DNA of 64,000 nucleotides from Dysgonomonas gadei ATCC BAA-286 (GCF_000213555.1 NZ_GL891983.1:91816-155815); one strand, 5' to 3'; counted from the first letter of the stretch, positions 1-9,720 are shown. Notes: a model not told the origin generated them from the sequence alone. Program-made: numbers and translations.

Positions 1-1381
1 CTGCATTTATGATTGGTTCGGATATCTGACCGGGAGTAAAGACACGGTTTGTTTTCTTATCTACTATTCTTATTGAGCTATATGTGGATAGTACTAATAA
101 ATCATGATCCCTTACTTTAGCCTCAGACAAATTATATACACCTGTACCTATAGCAAATGCGTCTGTAACCGACAGGTTTTTATGGATTTCCTTCAATCCT
201 TTGTTGTGACAACAATACAGGACACCATCAACCACCTTGAGAGCCCAAACCTGGCCTTGTGTTCCATCTATCAGTTTCATATCGGAAAGAGCATTCGGCT
301 TATTCAAACCCTCTGTTGTAATGTAAAATACACCCTGATTGGTTCCGATAAATAGCTTATTATCCCAAAGTACAGCACAATACACAGCTCCTGTCTTTCC
401 ACCGGGATCTGTATAACAACTCATATTTTCGATATATTGAATGTATGCTATTCCACGGTCAAGAGCAGCCCAGATATTGCCCAGATTATCCTCATACAAA
501 GAAAGCACCGTATTATTCTGGAGCGTGCTTTCGGATGATATATGATCTACAATACGGCCGTTAATATCAACCTCGTAAATTCCATCCAAAATAGTGCCCA
601 GATAATATGACCCTTTTGAAGACACCACACCACAGTTCAGCTCCTTCAAGTTCATTATACCCGAAAGTACAGGACTCCACTCCTTAAAGCTTTCACCGTC
701 ATAAATATAAATACCTTTGGATGTAGTACCTATAAGATACTGATCTTCCTTATAAGGTAAAATAACACGAACATCTGTACCTTGAAAGACCTCACTGCCC
801 TCTATTTTTTCAAGTTTATCTCCCTTAAGCCGGAAAAGTGAGCCCAGCATTTGCTGTACAAGAAATTCATCCCTGACTTTAGTAAGGAATAGAAAAGCTT
901 TCTCGGATGGAATCCGTTTTACCGTATTATAATCATAGATATATATAGAATTAAATGACTGAAAATAGACGCAATCACGCGCAATCCAGATTTTCCAAAA
1001 ATCATCATTTTTGAAAAGAGCCTTGTCCAGATTATCGCTCAGGGAAGTATAAACGAGCTTTCCGGAAATATCCCTGTCCCAGCGGCCAAACTCTTCATAG
1101 CTCCCCGTAAATATGGTTTTGTGCGACAGTACCGACACAGACCGGACAACCAATGAATTTGGTATCCGGTTAAGATTCCATTCTATACCATCGAATTCGA
1201 GCAGCCCTATATCATTACCAAAATACATAGTCCCTCTTTCATCCTGTCCTATCGCCCAGTTCTTGTTATCTGCCTGATATTTTTCCCTATACAAGTTTAT
1301 AATATGCGGCTTATTGGAAAAAGCAGAGATGGTAGTTAAAAACAGTATGATTAAGATAATATATCCGGATAATCGCTTCAT
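1..1381 (-). CDS. Propeller-type sensor/transcription regulator, N-terminal part (runs off the window)
   Basis: From an ATG at 1381 the minus-strand frame stays open for 460 codons to the window edge, so the C-terminus is missing. Residues about 4-20 form a hydrophobic signal or anchor segment. The rest consists of recurring beta-propeller blades with motifs such as WAIGQDERGTMYFGN and NTVLSLYEDNLGNIWAALD, typical of Bacteroidetes ligand-binding sensor proteins of the two-component-regulator-propeller type. Family members usually continue with a triple-tyrosine (Y_Y_Y) domain, a membrane helix, and either a LuxR-type HTH or a histidine kinase. The output domain cannot be seen here. The N-terminus resembles the LuxR-type branch more than classical hybrid two-component systems, but this is an impression. 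It probably senses a periplasmic ligand and controls a neighbouring locus to the left of the window. Confidence 0.75.
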   Translation of the reverse strand, partial: MKRLSGYIILIILFLTTISAFSNKPHIINLYREKYQADNKNWAIGQDERGTMYFGNDIGLLEFDGIEWNLNRIPNSLVVRSVSVLSHKTIFTGSYEEFGRWDRDISGKLVYTSLSDNLDKALFKNDDFWKIWIARDCVYFQSFNSIYIYDYNTVKRIPSEKAFLFLTKVRDEFLVQQMLGSLFRLKGDKLEKIEGSEVFQGTDVRVILPYKEDQYLIGTTSKGIYIYDGESFKEWSPVLSGIMNLKELNCGVVSSKGSYYLGTILDGIYEVDINGRIVDHISSESTLQNNTVLSLYEDNLGNIWAALDRGIAYIQYIENMSCYTDPGGKTGAVYCAVLWDNKLFIGTNQGVFYITTEGLNKPNALSDMKLIDGTQGQVWALKVVDGVLYCCHNKGLKEIHKNLSVTDAFAIGTGVYNLSEAKVRDHDLLVLSTYSSIRIVDKKTNRVFTPGQISEPIINA

Positions 1382-1495
1382 AGGATCTACAGTTTTAAGG
1401 AGGGTTCAATTATATTAGTCGTTTTTCGTGACTCGGCATAATCAAAATAAACTTTGCTTCTGCTCTCGCTACTTAAAACGTTCTATTTCGACATT

Positions 1496-1503
1496 CAAAA
1501 ATA
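1496..1503 (-). promoter_or_regulatory. Putative -7 box for the propeller regulator gene
   Basis: Minus-strand TATTTTTG matches the Bacteroidetes -7 consensus TAnnTTTG, about 115 nt upstream of the ATG at 1381. No clear -33 box is visible. Confidence 0.35.
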
Positions 1504-1563
1504 ACACAATTTTATTAAAATAACATTCTTAAACCATCTTGGTTCACCTGATACAGACAAAGT

Positions 1564-1595
1564 GAAGGCATCCGTTGACAATAACGGATGCCTTC
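1564..1595 (-). terminator. Intrinsic terminator of the metal-efflux operon
   Basis: A perfect 13-bp inverted repeat (arms 1564-1576 and 1583-1595, 6-nt loop) lies just beyond the stop codon of the tolC-like gene, in the 236-bp gap before the regulator gene. It reads as a rho-independent stem for minus-strand transcription, although the following T-run is weak. Confidence 0.75.
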
Positions 1596-1617
1596 CATAT
1601 ATAATTAATAATTTAAA

Positions 1618-2799
1618 TTATCTTTCCCACTGCTGCAACTCGCTTACAGCAAGCTGATAGTCCCGTTCCGTTTCATAATACTTGTCTATCGTTTCATAAT
1701 ATACAGAAAGCTCCAACAAATAGTTTATGAGAGACAACTGACCTTTATCCAATGCCTTTTTCAACAAGTCGCGATTGTTCGTAACTTTCAGCGTTTCCTG
1801 ATATTCATTCAGCAATACAGAAAGCTTAGAAGCCTTATCATATTGATTCTTTAATGTATTCTGAAACTGCAATTTGGTGTCAGCATGCTGCATCTGCAAA
1901 GCTACAGTCTGCGCTTTCTGATGTTTTACAGTATTCTTTCCTTCCCACAAAGGGATGGAAACACCTACTGTAAAACCTTGCAATGTAGTACCGAGAATGC
2001 GCTCACTTGTATATCCGGCTGTAATCTTCGGCAAATTCAGAGCACGGGTCAGTTGTTCCTGTTTTTTGCTTAACTCAACTTCCTGTTCGGCCAGACGCAA
2101 AGAGGGATTATTTTCTTTTACTCTTTCAAACCATTCTGTAAAGTTAAGCGGAAAAAGATAATCCGGATAATTACCGAACGGATATACGAGTGGCTCCCCG
2201 CCATTCAGCCGTTGTAATTCAGCCCTCAGCGTATTTATTTCAACCATATTTATCTGATATAGCTTTTCTGTATTGAGTAAATCCAGTTTGGTTTTATTTC
2301 TCTCCAGGATATCGATATCTCCCTGGTTGAACCGTTTCTGGTAAGCATCAGATAACTCCCGTGCAGATTCCAGACGTTGGGTTAGTTGCTCATTCAACTT
2401 TGTCTGGTAAGTAAGTTCGACACACAAAGCACGCGCCTGTTGCATAATTTCCCTGTGCTGTTGGTCATAGGTCAAATCAACCTGCTTATTCTTACCTGCC
2501 GCTAACTGTGATTTGTAACGGTAAGCAGTAGGAAAATCGAAAGACTGCGTAACATTCAGGTCCGTGCGGTTACCTTCTCCGGCAGGACTCCCCCACAGAT
2601 AACCGAACTCAACTTCAGGATTAGCCATATTTATCCCGGTCTTGTTGCCGATCTTATCGGCATTAGCTTGCTCCCGGTACGCCTTCAGTGTTGTATTGTT
2701 CGCTTCTATACTTTCCAACACCTTACTGAATGTATCCTGTGCCTCAACGCTAACAACACATAGCAGCGATAATAAAAGTATATATATTACTCTTCTCAT
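1618..2799 (-). CDS. TolC-family outer membrane efflux protein (CusC/CzcC-like)
   Basis: This is the outer-membrane channel of a tripartite metal efflux pump. The protein has 393 residues from the ATG at 2799, with a clear signal peptide (MRRVIYILLLSLLCVVSVEAQ region). Long helical, Gln/Leu-rich heptad stretches follow, typical of the two OEP repeats. A TTG at 2820 would add seven residues and overlap the stop codon of the CusA-like gene by 4 nt. I prefer the ATG because it sits directly before the signal peptide. It is the last gene of a five-gene minus-strand operon. It is somewhat short for a TolC protein (usually 410-480), as is common for Bacteroidetes CzcC-like members. The transported metal cannot be told from this subunit. 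Confidence 0.85.
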   Translation of the reverse strand: MRRVIYILLLSLLCVVSVEAQDTFSKVLESIEANNTTLKAYREQANADKIGNKTGINMANPEVEFGYLWGSPAGEGNRTDLNVTQSFDFPTAYRYKSQLAAGKNKQVDLTYDQQHREIMQQARALCVELTYQTKLNEQLTQRLESARELSDAYQKRFNQGDIDILERNKTKLDLLNTEKLYQINMVEINTLRAELQRLNGGEPLVYPFGNYPDYLFPLNFTEWFERVKENNPSLRLAEQEVELSKKQEQLTRALNLPKITAGYTSERILGTTLQGFTVGVSIPLWEGKNTVKHQKAQTVALQMQHADTKLQFQNTLKNQYDKASKLSVLLNEYQETLKVTNNRDLLKKALDKGQLSLINYLLELSVYYETIDKYYETERDYQLAVSELQQWER

Positions 2800-2816
2800 A
2801 ATTTGATTCTTTTTTG

Positions 2817-5800
2817 TCAAACAACCTCTTGTTTTACCTCTTTACGGTTTTTCAACATCCTGTAGATAATGGGTACGACATACATATTTAATAAAGTAGA
2901 TGTCAATAGCCCCCCGAGTATAACTTTTGCCATCGGGCTTTGTATCTCATTCCCCGGAAGGTCTCCCTGAATAGCCAATGGAATAAGGGCTAAGCCCGAA
3001 CATAGAGCAGTCATCAATATTGGGTTCAGACGATCGAGAGATCCTTGCAGGATACTCTTATTCACAGAATATCCATGATTACCCAAATCATTATAATGCG
3101 CCATCAGCAGAATACCATTTCGTGTCGCAATGCCAAACAACGCTATAAATCCGATAATGGCAGGAATACTAATTTCACCCGAAGTGAATAAAATGGCATA
3201 TACTCCTCCAATGAGAGCCAATGGCAGATTAAGAAGTATTACTGCCGATTGAGTTACATTCCTAAATTGATTGAACAACAATAAGAATATAATCATAATA
3301 GCAAAGACAGACACAATAAGCAATATCCTCGATGCAGCCTGCTCACTCTCAAACTGTCCGCCGTACTCGATATGATAACCCTCCGGCAACGTAATTTCTC
3401 CGTCGATCTTTTCCCTGATATCATTAACTACACTACGTAAATCGCGATCGGCAACATTGGCAGAAACAACAATCTTACGCTGTGCATTTTCACGGTTTAC
3501 CGTGTTGGGGCCTGTGGATGAAGTTATCACCGCGACATACTCGAAAGGTATTTTCTTATCACCGGCATCTATCATCAGGTTCCGGATTTTGTCCGCCTGA
3601 TCTTTGTAATTATCCGATGCTTTTAATGTCAGGTCGAAGCTTTTACCATCCCTGTAAACTTGCGATACAACTTCCCCGGACAACATCACTGTTACAAAAT
3701 CGGAGAATTGGGGCAATGTAATTCCGTATTTTGCCAGCATCTCCCGCTTTGGGGTTATCTTCAATTGCGGACGCTCTACCTGTTGTTCTACATTCAGGTC
3801 GGCAACCCCCTCGATACTTTCTATCGAAGATTTGATTTCATTGCCTAAGGAGTATAGTTTATTCAGGTCCGTACCAAACAACTTAATCGCAATATTGGCT
3901 TTAGTACCCGAAAGCATATGATCGATACGGTGCGATATAGGCTGCCCTATTTCGACACTGATACCCGGAATAGCATTCAGTTTTTCGCGAAGTTCGGCTA
4001 ACATATCCTCCTGAGAACGGTCTTTGAGCATAAACGGGGCTTCTATCTCGGATGTATTTACACCGAATGAATGTTCGTCAAGTTCTGCCCGGCCTGTCTT
4101 ACGGCCTACTGTCTGTATCTCGGGAACGCTAAGCATAGCCTGTTCGGCCATAATTCCTACTTTATTCGATTCTTCGAGCGATATACCCGGTAAGGTATTT
4201 ATCGTAACTGTAAACGAACCTTCATTGAACGGAGGTAAAAAGTTACGTCCGAATGTAAAGAATATGATAATGGCAGAGACTAATAATACTCCTGTCACAC
4301 CAAGAACGATCTTCTGTTTTTCCAAAGCCCAATGCAGACTTTTTTCATATACAGCTTTTAATTTAACCACAAAGACAGGTTCTTTCTCTTCCTTATTCTT
4401 CTTGTTGTTACCCAACAGATAACTACATAATACGGGAGTCACTGTAAGGGCGACAACGGTAGAGGCAAACAAGGCCACAATAAAGGCAATACCCAGTGGA
4501 ACAAGCATACGCCCTTCCATCCCGCTAAGGAAAAACAACGGGATAAAACTGGTAACAATAATCAGTGTGGAATTCAATATCGGCATGCGGACTTCTTTCG
4601 AGGCCTCGAAAACAACCGTTAGTACAGAAAGTTGTTCCTCTTTCGGTTTCTGCCTGTTTTCGCGCAGATGTTTGAATACATTTTCCACATCGATAATAGC
4701 ATCATCTACCAGAGAACCGATAGCAATAGCCATCCCTCCCAGACTCATCGTATTTATTGTCAGTCCCATTAGTTTCAGGGCTAGAATAGACGTGAGTAGC
4801 GACAAAGGCAAAGCCATCAGGGAGATGAATGTAGTACGACCGTTCATCAGGAATATAAACAAAATAATAACTACAAATATCGCTCCTTCATACAGCGATT
4901 TCTGTACATTATTTATCGAGTTGTTTATAAATCGTTCCTGACGAAATATATCTGTGGATATCTTTATATCAGCAGGAATATTCTTCTGTAATTCGGCAAG
5001 TGAAACATCCAGTTTTTCAGACAGTTCTATTGTATTAGTATTCGGCTGTTTAGTGACAGTTATCAATACGGCAGGTTTTGTCTTTTCCGAAGCTATCCCT
5101 AATTTTGGGGTCTTCGCTCCTATCTTTATTTCGGCCACATCACTGATCAGAATAGGGCTTTCACCGACCTTTTTCACTACAGCCTTCCCTAATTCCCCTA
5201 CATCTGCGCTTTGCAGTACACCCCTTACAATATATTCATTTCCATATTCATACAAGATGCCTCCGGACGCATTCTGATTCATATTGCGTGTTACCTGCAA
5301 TACTTCATCCAGTGTTATGCCATAGTGCTTCATTCGTCCCGGATCGATGAGTATCTGATACTCTTCTATATCGCCGCCTATTACTGTAACCTGAGCTACA
5401 CCACCTGTAGATAAAAGCCGTGGGCGGATTGTCCAGTCAGCGATAGTACGTAAATCGAGTAATGAAGTAGAGTCGGAAGTAAGGCCGATAATCATTACTT
5501 CCCCAAGTATTGAAGATTGGGGCCCCAAAGTAGGTTGGCCTATATTTTCGGGCAGGGCATCGCCCAAAGCTGTCAGTTTTTCGGTAACGATCTGACGGGC
5601 CTTATATATATCGGTCCCCCAATCAAACTCAACCCAGACCACTGAAAATCCGGTAGTAGAAGACGACCGTACACGACGCACATCTGTAGCTCCGTTTACA
5701 GCCGTTTCTATAGGAAAAGAAACCAGGCGTTCCACTTCTTCGGGAGCCATTCCGTTTGCTTCGGTCATTATCACCACGGTAGGCGCATTCAGATCGGGAA

Positions 5801-5915
5801 ATACATCTATTTCCATATTCTTTGCGGTATAGAACCCGCCGATAAGCAGGAGCACCGCGCCAATCAACACCACAAGACGGTTGTTGAGAGAGAATTGTAT
5901 TATTTTATTCAACAT
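2817..5915 (-). CDS. CusA/CzcA-family heavy-metal efflux RND transporter
   Basis: This is the inner-membrane proton-driven pump of a tripartite HME-RND system, exporting metal ions from the periplasm or cytoplasm. At 1032 residues it has the usual length. It starts with MLNKIIQFSLNNR and a first membrane helix, followed by a periplasmic porter domain (IDVFPDLNAPTV). The TM4 motif MAIAIGSLVDDAIIDVENV carries the acidic pair expected for proton relay in heavy-metal RND pumps. The second half repeats the pattern (HMLSGTKANIAIK, then a final helix bundle ending in KNRKEVKQEVV). It is tightly packed between the adaptor (18-nt gap) and the TolC gene. Whether Cu/Ag or Zn/Co/Ni is exported is not resolved by what I can see. 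Confidence 0.93.
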   Translation of the reverse strand: MLNKIIQFSLNNRLVVLIGAVLLLIGGFYTAKNMEIDVFPDLNAPTVVIMTEANGMAPEEVERLVSFPIETAVNGATDVRRVRSSSTTGFSVVWVEFDWGTDIYKARQIVTEKLTALGDALPENIGQPTLGPQSSILGEVMIIGLTSDSTSLLDLRTIADWTIRPRLLSTGGVAQVTVIGGDIEEYQILIDPGRMKHYGITLDEVLQVTRNMNQNASGGILYEYGNEYIVRGVLQSADVGELGKAVVKKVGESPILISDVAEIKIGAKTPKLGIASEKTKPAVLITVTKQPNTNTIELSEKLDVSLAELQKNIPADIKISTDIFRQERFINNSINNVQKSLYEGAIFVVIILFIFLMNGRTTFISLMALPLSLLTSILALKLMGLTINTMSLGGMAIAIGSLVDDAIIDVENVFKHLRENRQKPKEEQLSVLTVVFEASKEVRMPILNSTLIIVTSFIPLFFLSGMEGRMLVPLGIAFIVALFASTVVALTVTPVLCSYLLGNNKKNKEEKEPVFVVKLKAVYEKSLHWALEKQKIVLGVTGVLLVSAIIIFFTFGRNFLPPFNEGSFTVTINTLPGISLEESNKVGIMAEQAMLSVPEIQTVGRKTGRAELDEHSFGVNTSEIEAPFMLKDRSQEDMLAELREKLNAIPGISVEIGQPISHRIDHMLSGTKANIAIKLFGTDLNKLYSLGNEIKSSIESIEGVADLNVEQQVERPQLKITPKREMLAKYGITLPQFSDFVTVMLSGEVVSQVYRDGKSFDLTLKASDNYKDQADKIRNLMIDAGDKKIPFEYVAVITSSTGPNTVNRENAQRKIVVSANVADRDLRSVVNDIREKIDGEITLPEGYHIEYGGQFESEQAASRILLIVSVFAIMIIFLLLFNQFRNVTQSAVILLNLPLALIGGVYAILFTSGEISIPAIIGFIALFGIATRNGILLMAHYNDLGNHGYSVNKSILQGSLDRLNPILMTALCSGLALIPLAIQGDLPGNEIQSPMAKVILGGLLTSTLLNMYVVPIIYRMLKNRKEVKQEVV

Positions 5916-5933
5916 TGTCTATTCCTCCCATCT

Positions 5934-7187
5934 TTAGTGTTCATGGGCATGAGGTATAGCCGCTGAAGCCGATGCCAGTTTAATATGATATGCACCTTTA
6001 CTTACAACCTTATCTCCCGCCTTTAATCCCGAAAGTATTTCTACAAGACTTCCGTCATTTGTTCCTATCCTGACTTCCTGCTTTTTGTAAGCATCGGGAT
6101 GAGTCTGCAAATAGACGAAATAAACACCTTGTTCCTCTGTAAGAGAGGAAACCGGGATTGCCAGAACATTTTCCCTCGGCTGTCCCAGCAGATAAACTTC
6201 CACATAAGAGCCGGAAACAACCTGCCCTACATTATCAAACTCAAAATTAGCCGGTAGATAATACTCCTGACTGTTTGTCGAGCGACCATACGAGACAATG
6301 CGACCGTTCAGATCTGAAAGACGGTAAACGGTATTATCATACGAAGTTTTGAAATTAGCGGATGTTATGCTTCCCAGATCTTTATAATAGCGCTCCGACA
6401 CATCGGCCCGAAGTTGCAACTTCCTGTTTTGGGTAACAGTCATTAATAGTTGGCCTACATCCACATATTGACCCTCAGTTACCAGTTTGCTTTTTACAAA
6501 CCCGTTGATAGGCGAAGATATACTAATACCTCTTGCTGTAGAACGCTGACCTATGGCCTGATATGATACTTTTGCATTCTCATAATTCAGCTTTATCTCG
6601 TTGTATTCTTTTTGCGAAATCAGTTTATCTCCGATCAGGGATTCTGCCCGTTGATACTCGCGTTGAGCTATATCATATGCTGTTTTCGCTTTTATGGAAG
6701 GGTCTCCATCGACAAGGTTTTTCGAAGAGATGCTAACCAGAGATTCGCCTCCTTTTACAGCTGCACCCTCATTCAACGATGCTTTATTAAAAGATACGAT
6801 ACCGCTCGATGTAGCAGAAACAGTAACTTCATCGCCTTGTGCCGATAATATCTGTCCGCTGGTCTTTATCACCTGATGAAACCTGTCTGGCTTTACATTA
6901 AGCACTTCCAAGCCGGCTTGCTTCGCCTGTTCGGGTGTAAATAATATTTCATCACCATGAGACTGTTCTTCTTTTCCATGATCGTGATCGCATTCTTCAC
7001 CCTCGGCATGCTTATGATCTGCCTCTTGTTCATGGTCATGATCGCACTCCTCGCCTTCTGCATGGTTATGTCCCTCTTGCGATTCGGATGTATGATTATG
7101 TCCTGCGTGATCGTCTGTTTTAGGTTTGGAATTGCAACTCCATGATATCGCCAACAGACAGGCGAAATAAATAATATATTTTTTCAT
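5934..7187 (-). CDS. Efflux RND transporter periplasmic adaptor (CusB/CzcB-like) with His-rich N-terminus
   Basis: This is the membrane-fusion subunit bridging the CusA-like pump and the TolC-like channel. It has 417 residues with a lipoprotein-like signal (ACLLAISWSC). It is followed by about 60 residues of duplicated metal-binding repeats of the form HAEGEECDHDHE, and then barrel-sandwich and helical hairpin regions (VSATSSGIVSFNKASL, SPINGFVKSKLVTEGQYVDVG). The C-terminus is again His-rich (PHAHEH). The Cys/His repeats are an obvious soft/borderline metal ligand array and support a metal efflux role. Its position directly upstream of the pump gene fits. The repeat copies are similar at DNA level (6950-7090), so the repeat number may vary between strains. 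Confidence 0.92.
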   Translation of the reverse strand: MKKYIIYFACLLAISWSCNSKPKTDDHAGHNHTSESQEGHNHAEGEECDHDHEQEADHKHAEGEECDHDHGKEEQSHGDEILFTPEQAKQAGLEVLNVKPDRFHQVIKTSGQILSAQGDEVTVSATSSGIVSFNKASLNEGAAVKGGESLVSISSKNLVDGDPSIKAKTAYDIAQREYQRAESLIGDKLISQKEYNEIKLNYENAKVSYQAIGQRSTARGISISSPINGFVKSKLVTEGQYVDVGQLLMTVTQNRKLQLRADVSERYYKDLGSITSANFKTSYDNTVYRLSDLNGRIVSYGRSTNSQEYYLPANFEFDNVGQVVSGSYVEVYLLGQPRENVLAIPVSSLTEEQGVYFVYLQTHPDAYKKQEVRIGTNDGSLVEILSGLKAGDKVVSKGAYHIKLASASAAIPHAHEH

Positions 7188-7276
7188 TATTCTTATTTCT
7201 TAGATTTTTTGCCACAACAAAGAGTGAGGAAATCCCGCCCTCTTCACAATGACATAGATAAAGTTTCTATAAAATA

Positions 7277-7729
7277 TTAACCTAAAAAATAAGATACGGG
7301 AGGGGCACGCAGGCTTTTTATTGAACCTACGAACGGTGGAATATAGTTTTCTAAATAAGGTTTTTGTTCTAATCGTTGTCCGAATTCGGGAGCTTCAAGA
7401 TAAAGCTCACTCAGTGGATTTATTGTAAACAGTAACGACAGACAATTAGCGCAAGGTAGTATATCGTCATGAAGATCATTATTCTGTCGAAGGACAATTT
7501 CCTTCAGATTACAATCTTCTGATGCCGAATGGTGGTGACGTTTATGTTCACAACAAGTGTTCCCCACATTATCATGTTGACCAGAACAATTATGTTGGTG
7601 AACGATTTCCTCCAGAGAGAAACAAACAGCACCATCGTGATGGGAATGAGGTAAAACTGTATGCGCCAATAAAAATATATTGGCAAGCATCAATAAAGAC
7701 AAAGTGATCAGTCGTTTTACCTTTTTCAT
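7277..7729 (-). CDS. DUF6769-like periplasmic His/Cys-rich protein of the metal-efflux operon
   Basis: A small exported or membrane-anchored protein of 150 residues from the ATG at 7729. It has an N-terminal hydrophobic helix (LITLSLLMLANIFLLAH) followed directly by HSHHDG, and later clusters HQHNCSGQH, CCEHKRHHH and a CANC pair. The pattern matches the Bacteroidetes family I know as DUF6769, often beside RND metal pumps. No biochemical role is established to my knowledge. The His/Cys clusters suggest metal binding or sensing in the periplasm. A longer start at 7780 forms a TAATG overlap with the upstream gene and would add 17 residues. I chose 7729 because the signal helix begins there, but coupling from 7780 is possible. 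Confidence 0.7.
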   Translation of the reverse strand: MKKVKRLITLSLLMLANIFLLAHTVLPHSHHDGAVCFSLEEIVHQHNCSGQHDNVGNTCCEHKRHHHSASEDCNLKEIVLRQNNDLHDDILPCANCLSLLFTINPLSELYLEAPEFGQRLEQKPYLENYIPPFVGSIKSLRAPPVSYFLG

Positions 7730-7779
7730 ATCACAAAGATATGATTTTTTCTTAAAAAGCCCGGCACTTATCCGCTTCA

Positions 7780-8745
7780 TTAATCGGAAAATAGCATCGG
7801 ATTATGATCTTTCAGATAAAATTCGATTTTCTGAGCTGTTGCATCCTTCAGTAATACCCGCTTCTCCTTATCCAAAAGATAAAGTGTAGGTATGGCTTTC
7901 AGGTCATAGACCTTTTTATTCAATACAGTCTGGTTCTTATCATAACCATTTACCCATGATACAGGAATATCTTTCAGATGATTTTGCCAAATACTTAAGT
8001 CTGCATCAGGATAGAAAGTCAATACTTTAAGCCCGCCCGATTCGTGTATCTTATTTATAATGGGGGATTGCTTCAAATAAGCTATATTTTCGGCACAGGT
8101 ATGGCAATCGGGATTGTAGAACATCAACAATGTATATCCTGCTTCTAATCTGTGGAGTGTTCCCGTTTTCCCCGAACCCAGGGTATAGGTAATATCAGCA
8201 GCTATCTGCCCAGGCCTGTTTTTCTCCATCATTTCCAGTTTGAATCTGACTTTCTCTTTTTCGACATCCCCTGTTGCCGAATCAGCCATTACGTATTTAG
8301 CCACCGGAATATAATATTCTTCGTTACGCATGAAGGAATTAGGATCATGCAGATACTTCTCGAAGTTTTTAGTAAAGAAAAAATACATCTCCGGTGTTTT
8401 CTGATGTTCAGCCTTATCTAATAAAGCCGCTATAGATTGCTCGGCAATATTCTTATCTGCTATCGGAAGAATCTGGACATAGTTTGCCAGAGCCTGTTCG
8501 GTAATGTCAGGCAGATGAATATATGTTGTATCCGAAAAATCGAAGTTATCCCAGTAATGGGTAATTAGAAAATTGGCTCTGTCGACAGGCGTCGTCAGCT
8601 CTTTCGGTACCTCCGGTAGTTCCAGTGCCGTTCTCTCCTCTACCCCCGTTTCCTGTGCAGATACGTTATTCTGAAAAGGCTTACTGTTACTACATGAATA
8701 AAGCCCGAGTGCGGCGACAACCACTATCCGTATAAAGTATTTCAT
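7780..8745 (-). CDS. DUF5106 / thioredoxin-like lipoprotein
   Basis: First gene of the metal-efflux operon, 321 residues. It begins with a lipoprotein signal (VVVAALGLYSC). The N-terminal half is helical, as in DUF5106 proteins of Bacteroidetes. The C-terminal half is a thioredoxin fold with LLMFYNPDCHTCAENI, placing a CHTC pair at the redox site, and a later AIPTLYLLDKEKRV segment with the conserved cis-proline context. A periplasmic thiol reductase or metal-handling disulfide enzyme is likely. The link to metals comes from the operon, not from the fold. The gene ends by one-base overlap (TAATG) with the alternative start of the next gene. Confidence 0.82.
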   Translation of the reverse strand: MKYFIRIVVVAALGLYSCSNSKPFQNNVSAQETGVEERTALELPEVPKELTTPVDRANFLITHYWDNFDFSDTTYIHLPDITEQALANYVQILPIADKNIAEQSIAALLDKAEHQKTPEMYFFFTKNFEKYLHDPNSFMRNEEYYIPVAKYVMADSATGDVEKEKVRFKLEMMEKNRPGQIAADITYTLGSGKTGTLHRLEAGYTLLMFYNPDCHTCAENIAYLKQSPIINKIHESGGLKVLTFYPDADLSIWQNHLKDIPVSWVNGYDKNQTVLNKKVYDLKAIPTLYLLDKEKRVLLKDATAQKIEFYLKDHNPMLFSD

Positions 8746-8768
8746 ATTCTATATCAATTAAATATCAG

Positions 8769-8776
8769 CAAAGATA
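8769..8776 (-). promoter_or_regulatory. -7 box of the metal-efflux operon promoter
   Basis: Minus-strand TATCTTTG is a perfect TAnnTTTG box 23 nt upstream of the DUF5106 gene start. A TTTG that could act as -33 lies at 8801-8804, but its 24-nt spacing is longer than usual. Confidence 0.55.
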
Positions 8777-9001
8777 ACATTTTAACATTTTATATTAAAA
8801 CAAAAAAGAACAGCAATAGTTTCATTCTCTTCGTTTTTCGTATTATGTCAGACACCTTCAAAATAACAGGATATAAAGACAAAATGGACAGGGAATAAAC
8901 TCCGGGAATATAATGAGTATTGAGTAGAGAGCAGTATTTACTTCACCGAATTTGAAACAGTTTCTTAACCGGTTCTAGATAATCTCCAGACAAATAATCC
9001 C

Positions 9002-9009
9002 TATCTTTG
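9002..9009 (+). promoter_or_regulatory. -7 box of the orphan lipoprotein gene
   Basis: TATCTTTG matches TAnnTTTG and lies 31 nt before the ATG at 9040. This placement argues against the TTG at 9007, which falls inside the box. The divergent gap 8746-9039 shows nothing else I can name. Confidence 0.55.
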
Positions 9010-9039
9010 ATTCAAAAATACGACCTAATAAAAAACAAT

Positions 9040-9690
9040 ATGAAAAAAATCTTAGTCCTATTATTATCTGTTATAATACTCACTCCATCCTGTAGCAACG
9101 AATCGGAAAATGAGTTCTCGCCATTGGTAGACGGCCAAGATGAGCAGAAGACAGAAACTTATGTATTTAGCGGTATCAAGTATTCCTTCCGGGAAGGCGA
9201 CGGAGTAGAGGAATCTCTATATACAGCTCCTTCTGTGGTATTTACAAATAAGACTGCCTCTGAAATGACTGTTTCCTCTGTAAATCCGGTTTGTGAAGAC
9301 CTGAAACAGAAGTCCCAATTTATACCTGAGAACAAGCCAGAACAGAATATAGAGATAAACGATTCTATAACAATCGGAATACCATACAGCGTAGATTCTG
9401 ACACGTTTGAGAAAGAGAAATGGTTTACTGTCAGCGGCAATACCGAATGGAAATATTCGGAGTTACCGGAGGAATCGGCAGATACAACTAAGATTGCAGA
9501 TAAACTGACAGTACCATCATTCAAAAGCCTGAAAGTGGACAGGACTTTCAAGAAGCGTGTAGTACAGACATCTTACATCGCTACGTTCGTAGGCAAAGAG
9601 ACAGGCAAAGTAGTTGAAGTCTATGGAAAATGGAAAGGTGTTGGATATTCCACATTCTCAGTAAAACTTAATGAATTGGAGATTGAATAA
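9040..9690 (+). CDS. Hypothetical lipoprotein
   Basis: A 216-residue protein that I do not recognise. The start is the ATG at 9040, which begins a clear lipoprotein signal (MKKILVLLLSVIILTPSC, with the Cys as lipidation site). The mature part is acidic and beta-rich, with many Ser/Thr/Glu and segments such as VFSGIKYSFREGDGV. It resembles the many small surface or periplasmic lipoproteins of Bacteroidales. It has its own promoter box, diverges from the metal-efflux operon, and ends at a terminator shared with the EF-G gene. Nothing in the sequence indicates a ligand or enzymatic activity. Confidence 0.7.
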   Translation: MKKILVLLLSVIILTPSCSNESENEFSPLVDGQDEQKTETYVFSGIKYSFREGDGVEESLYTAPSVVFTNKTASEMTVSSVNPVCEDLKQKSQFIPENKPEQNIEINDSITIGIPYSVDSDTFEKEKWFTVSGNTEWKYSELPEESADTTKIADKLTVPSFKSLKVDRTFKKRVVQTSYIATFVGKETGKVVEVYGKWKGVGYSTFSVKLNELEIE

Positions 9691-9720
9691 AGCCGCACGA
9701 TATTGATGTGCCAGATAAAA

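Noticed and set aside
4024..5277. Several plus-strand ORFs of 100-130 codons opposite the CusA-like gene
   Set aside because: All are Ser/Thr-rich antisense frames of a clearly conserved RND pump.
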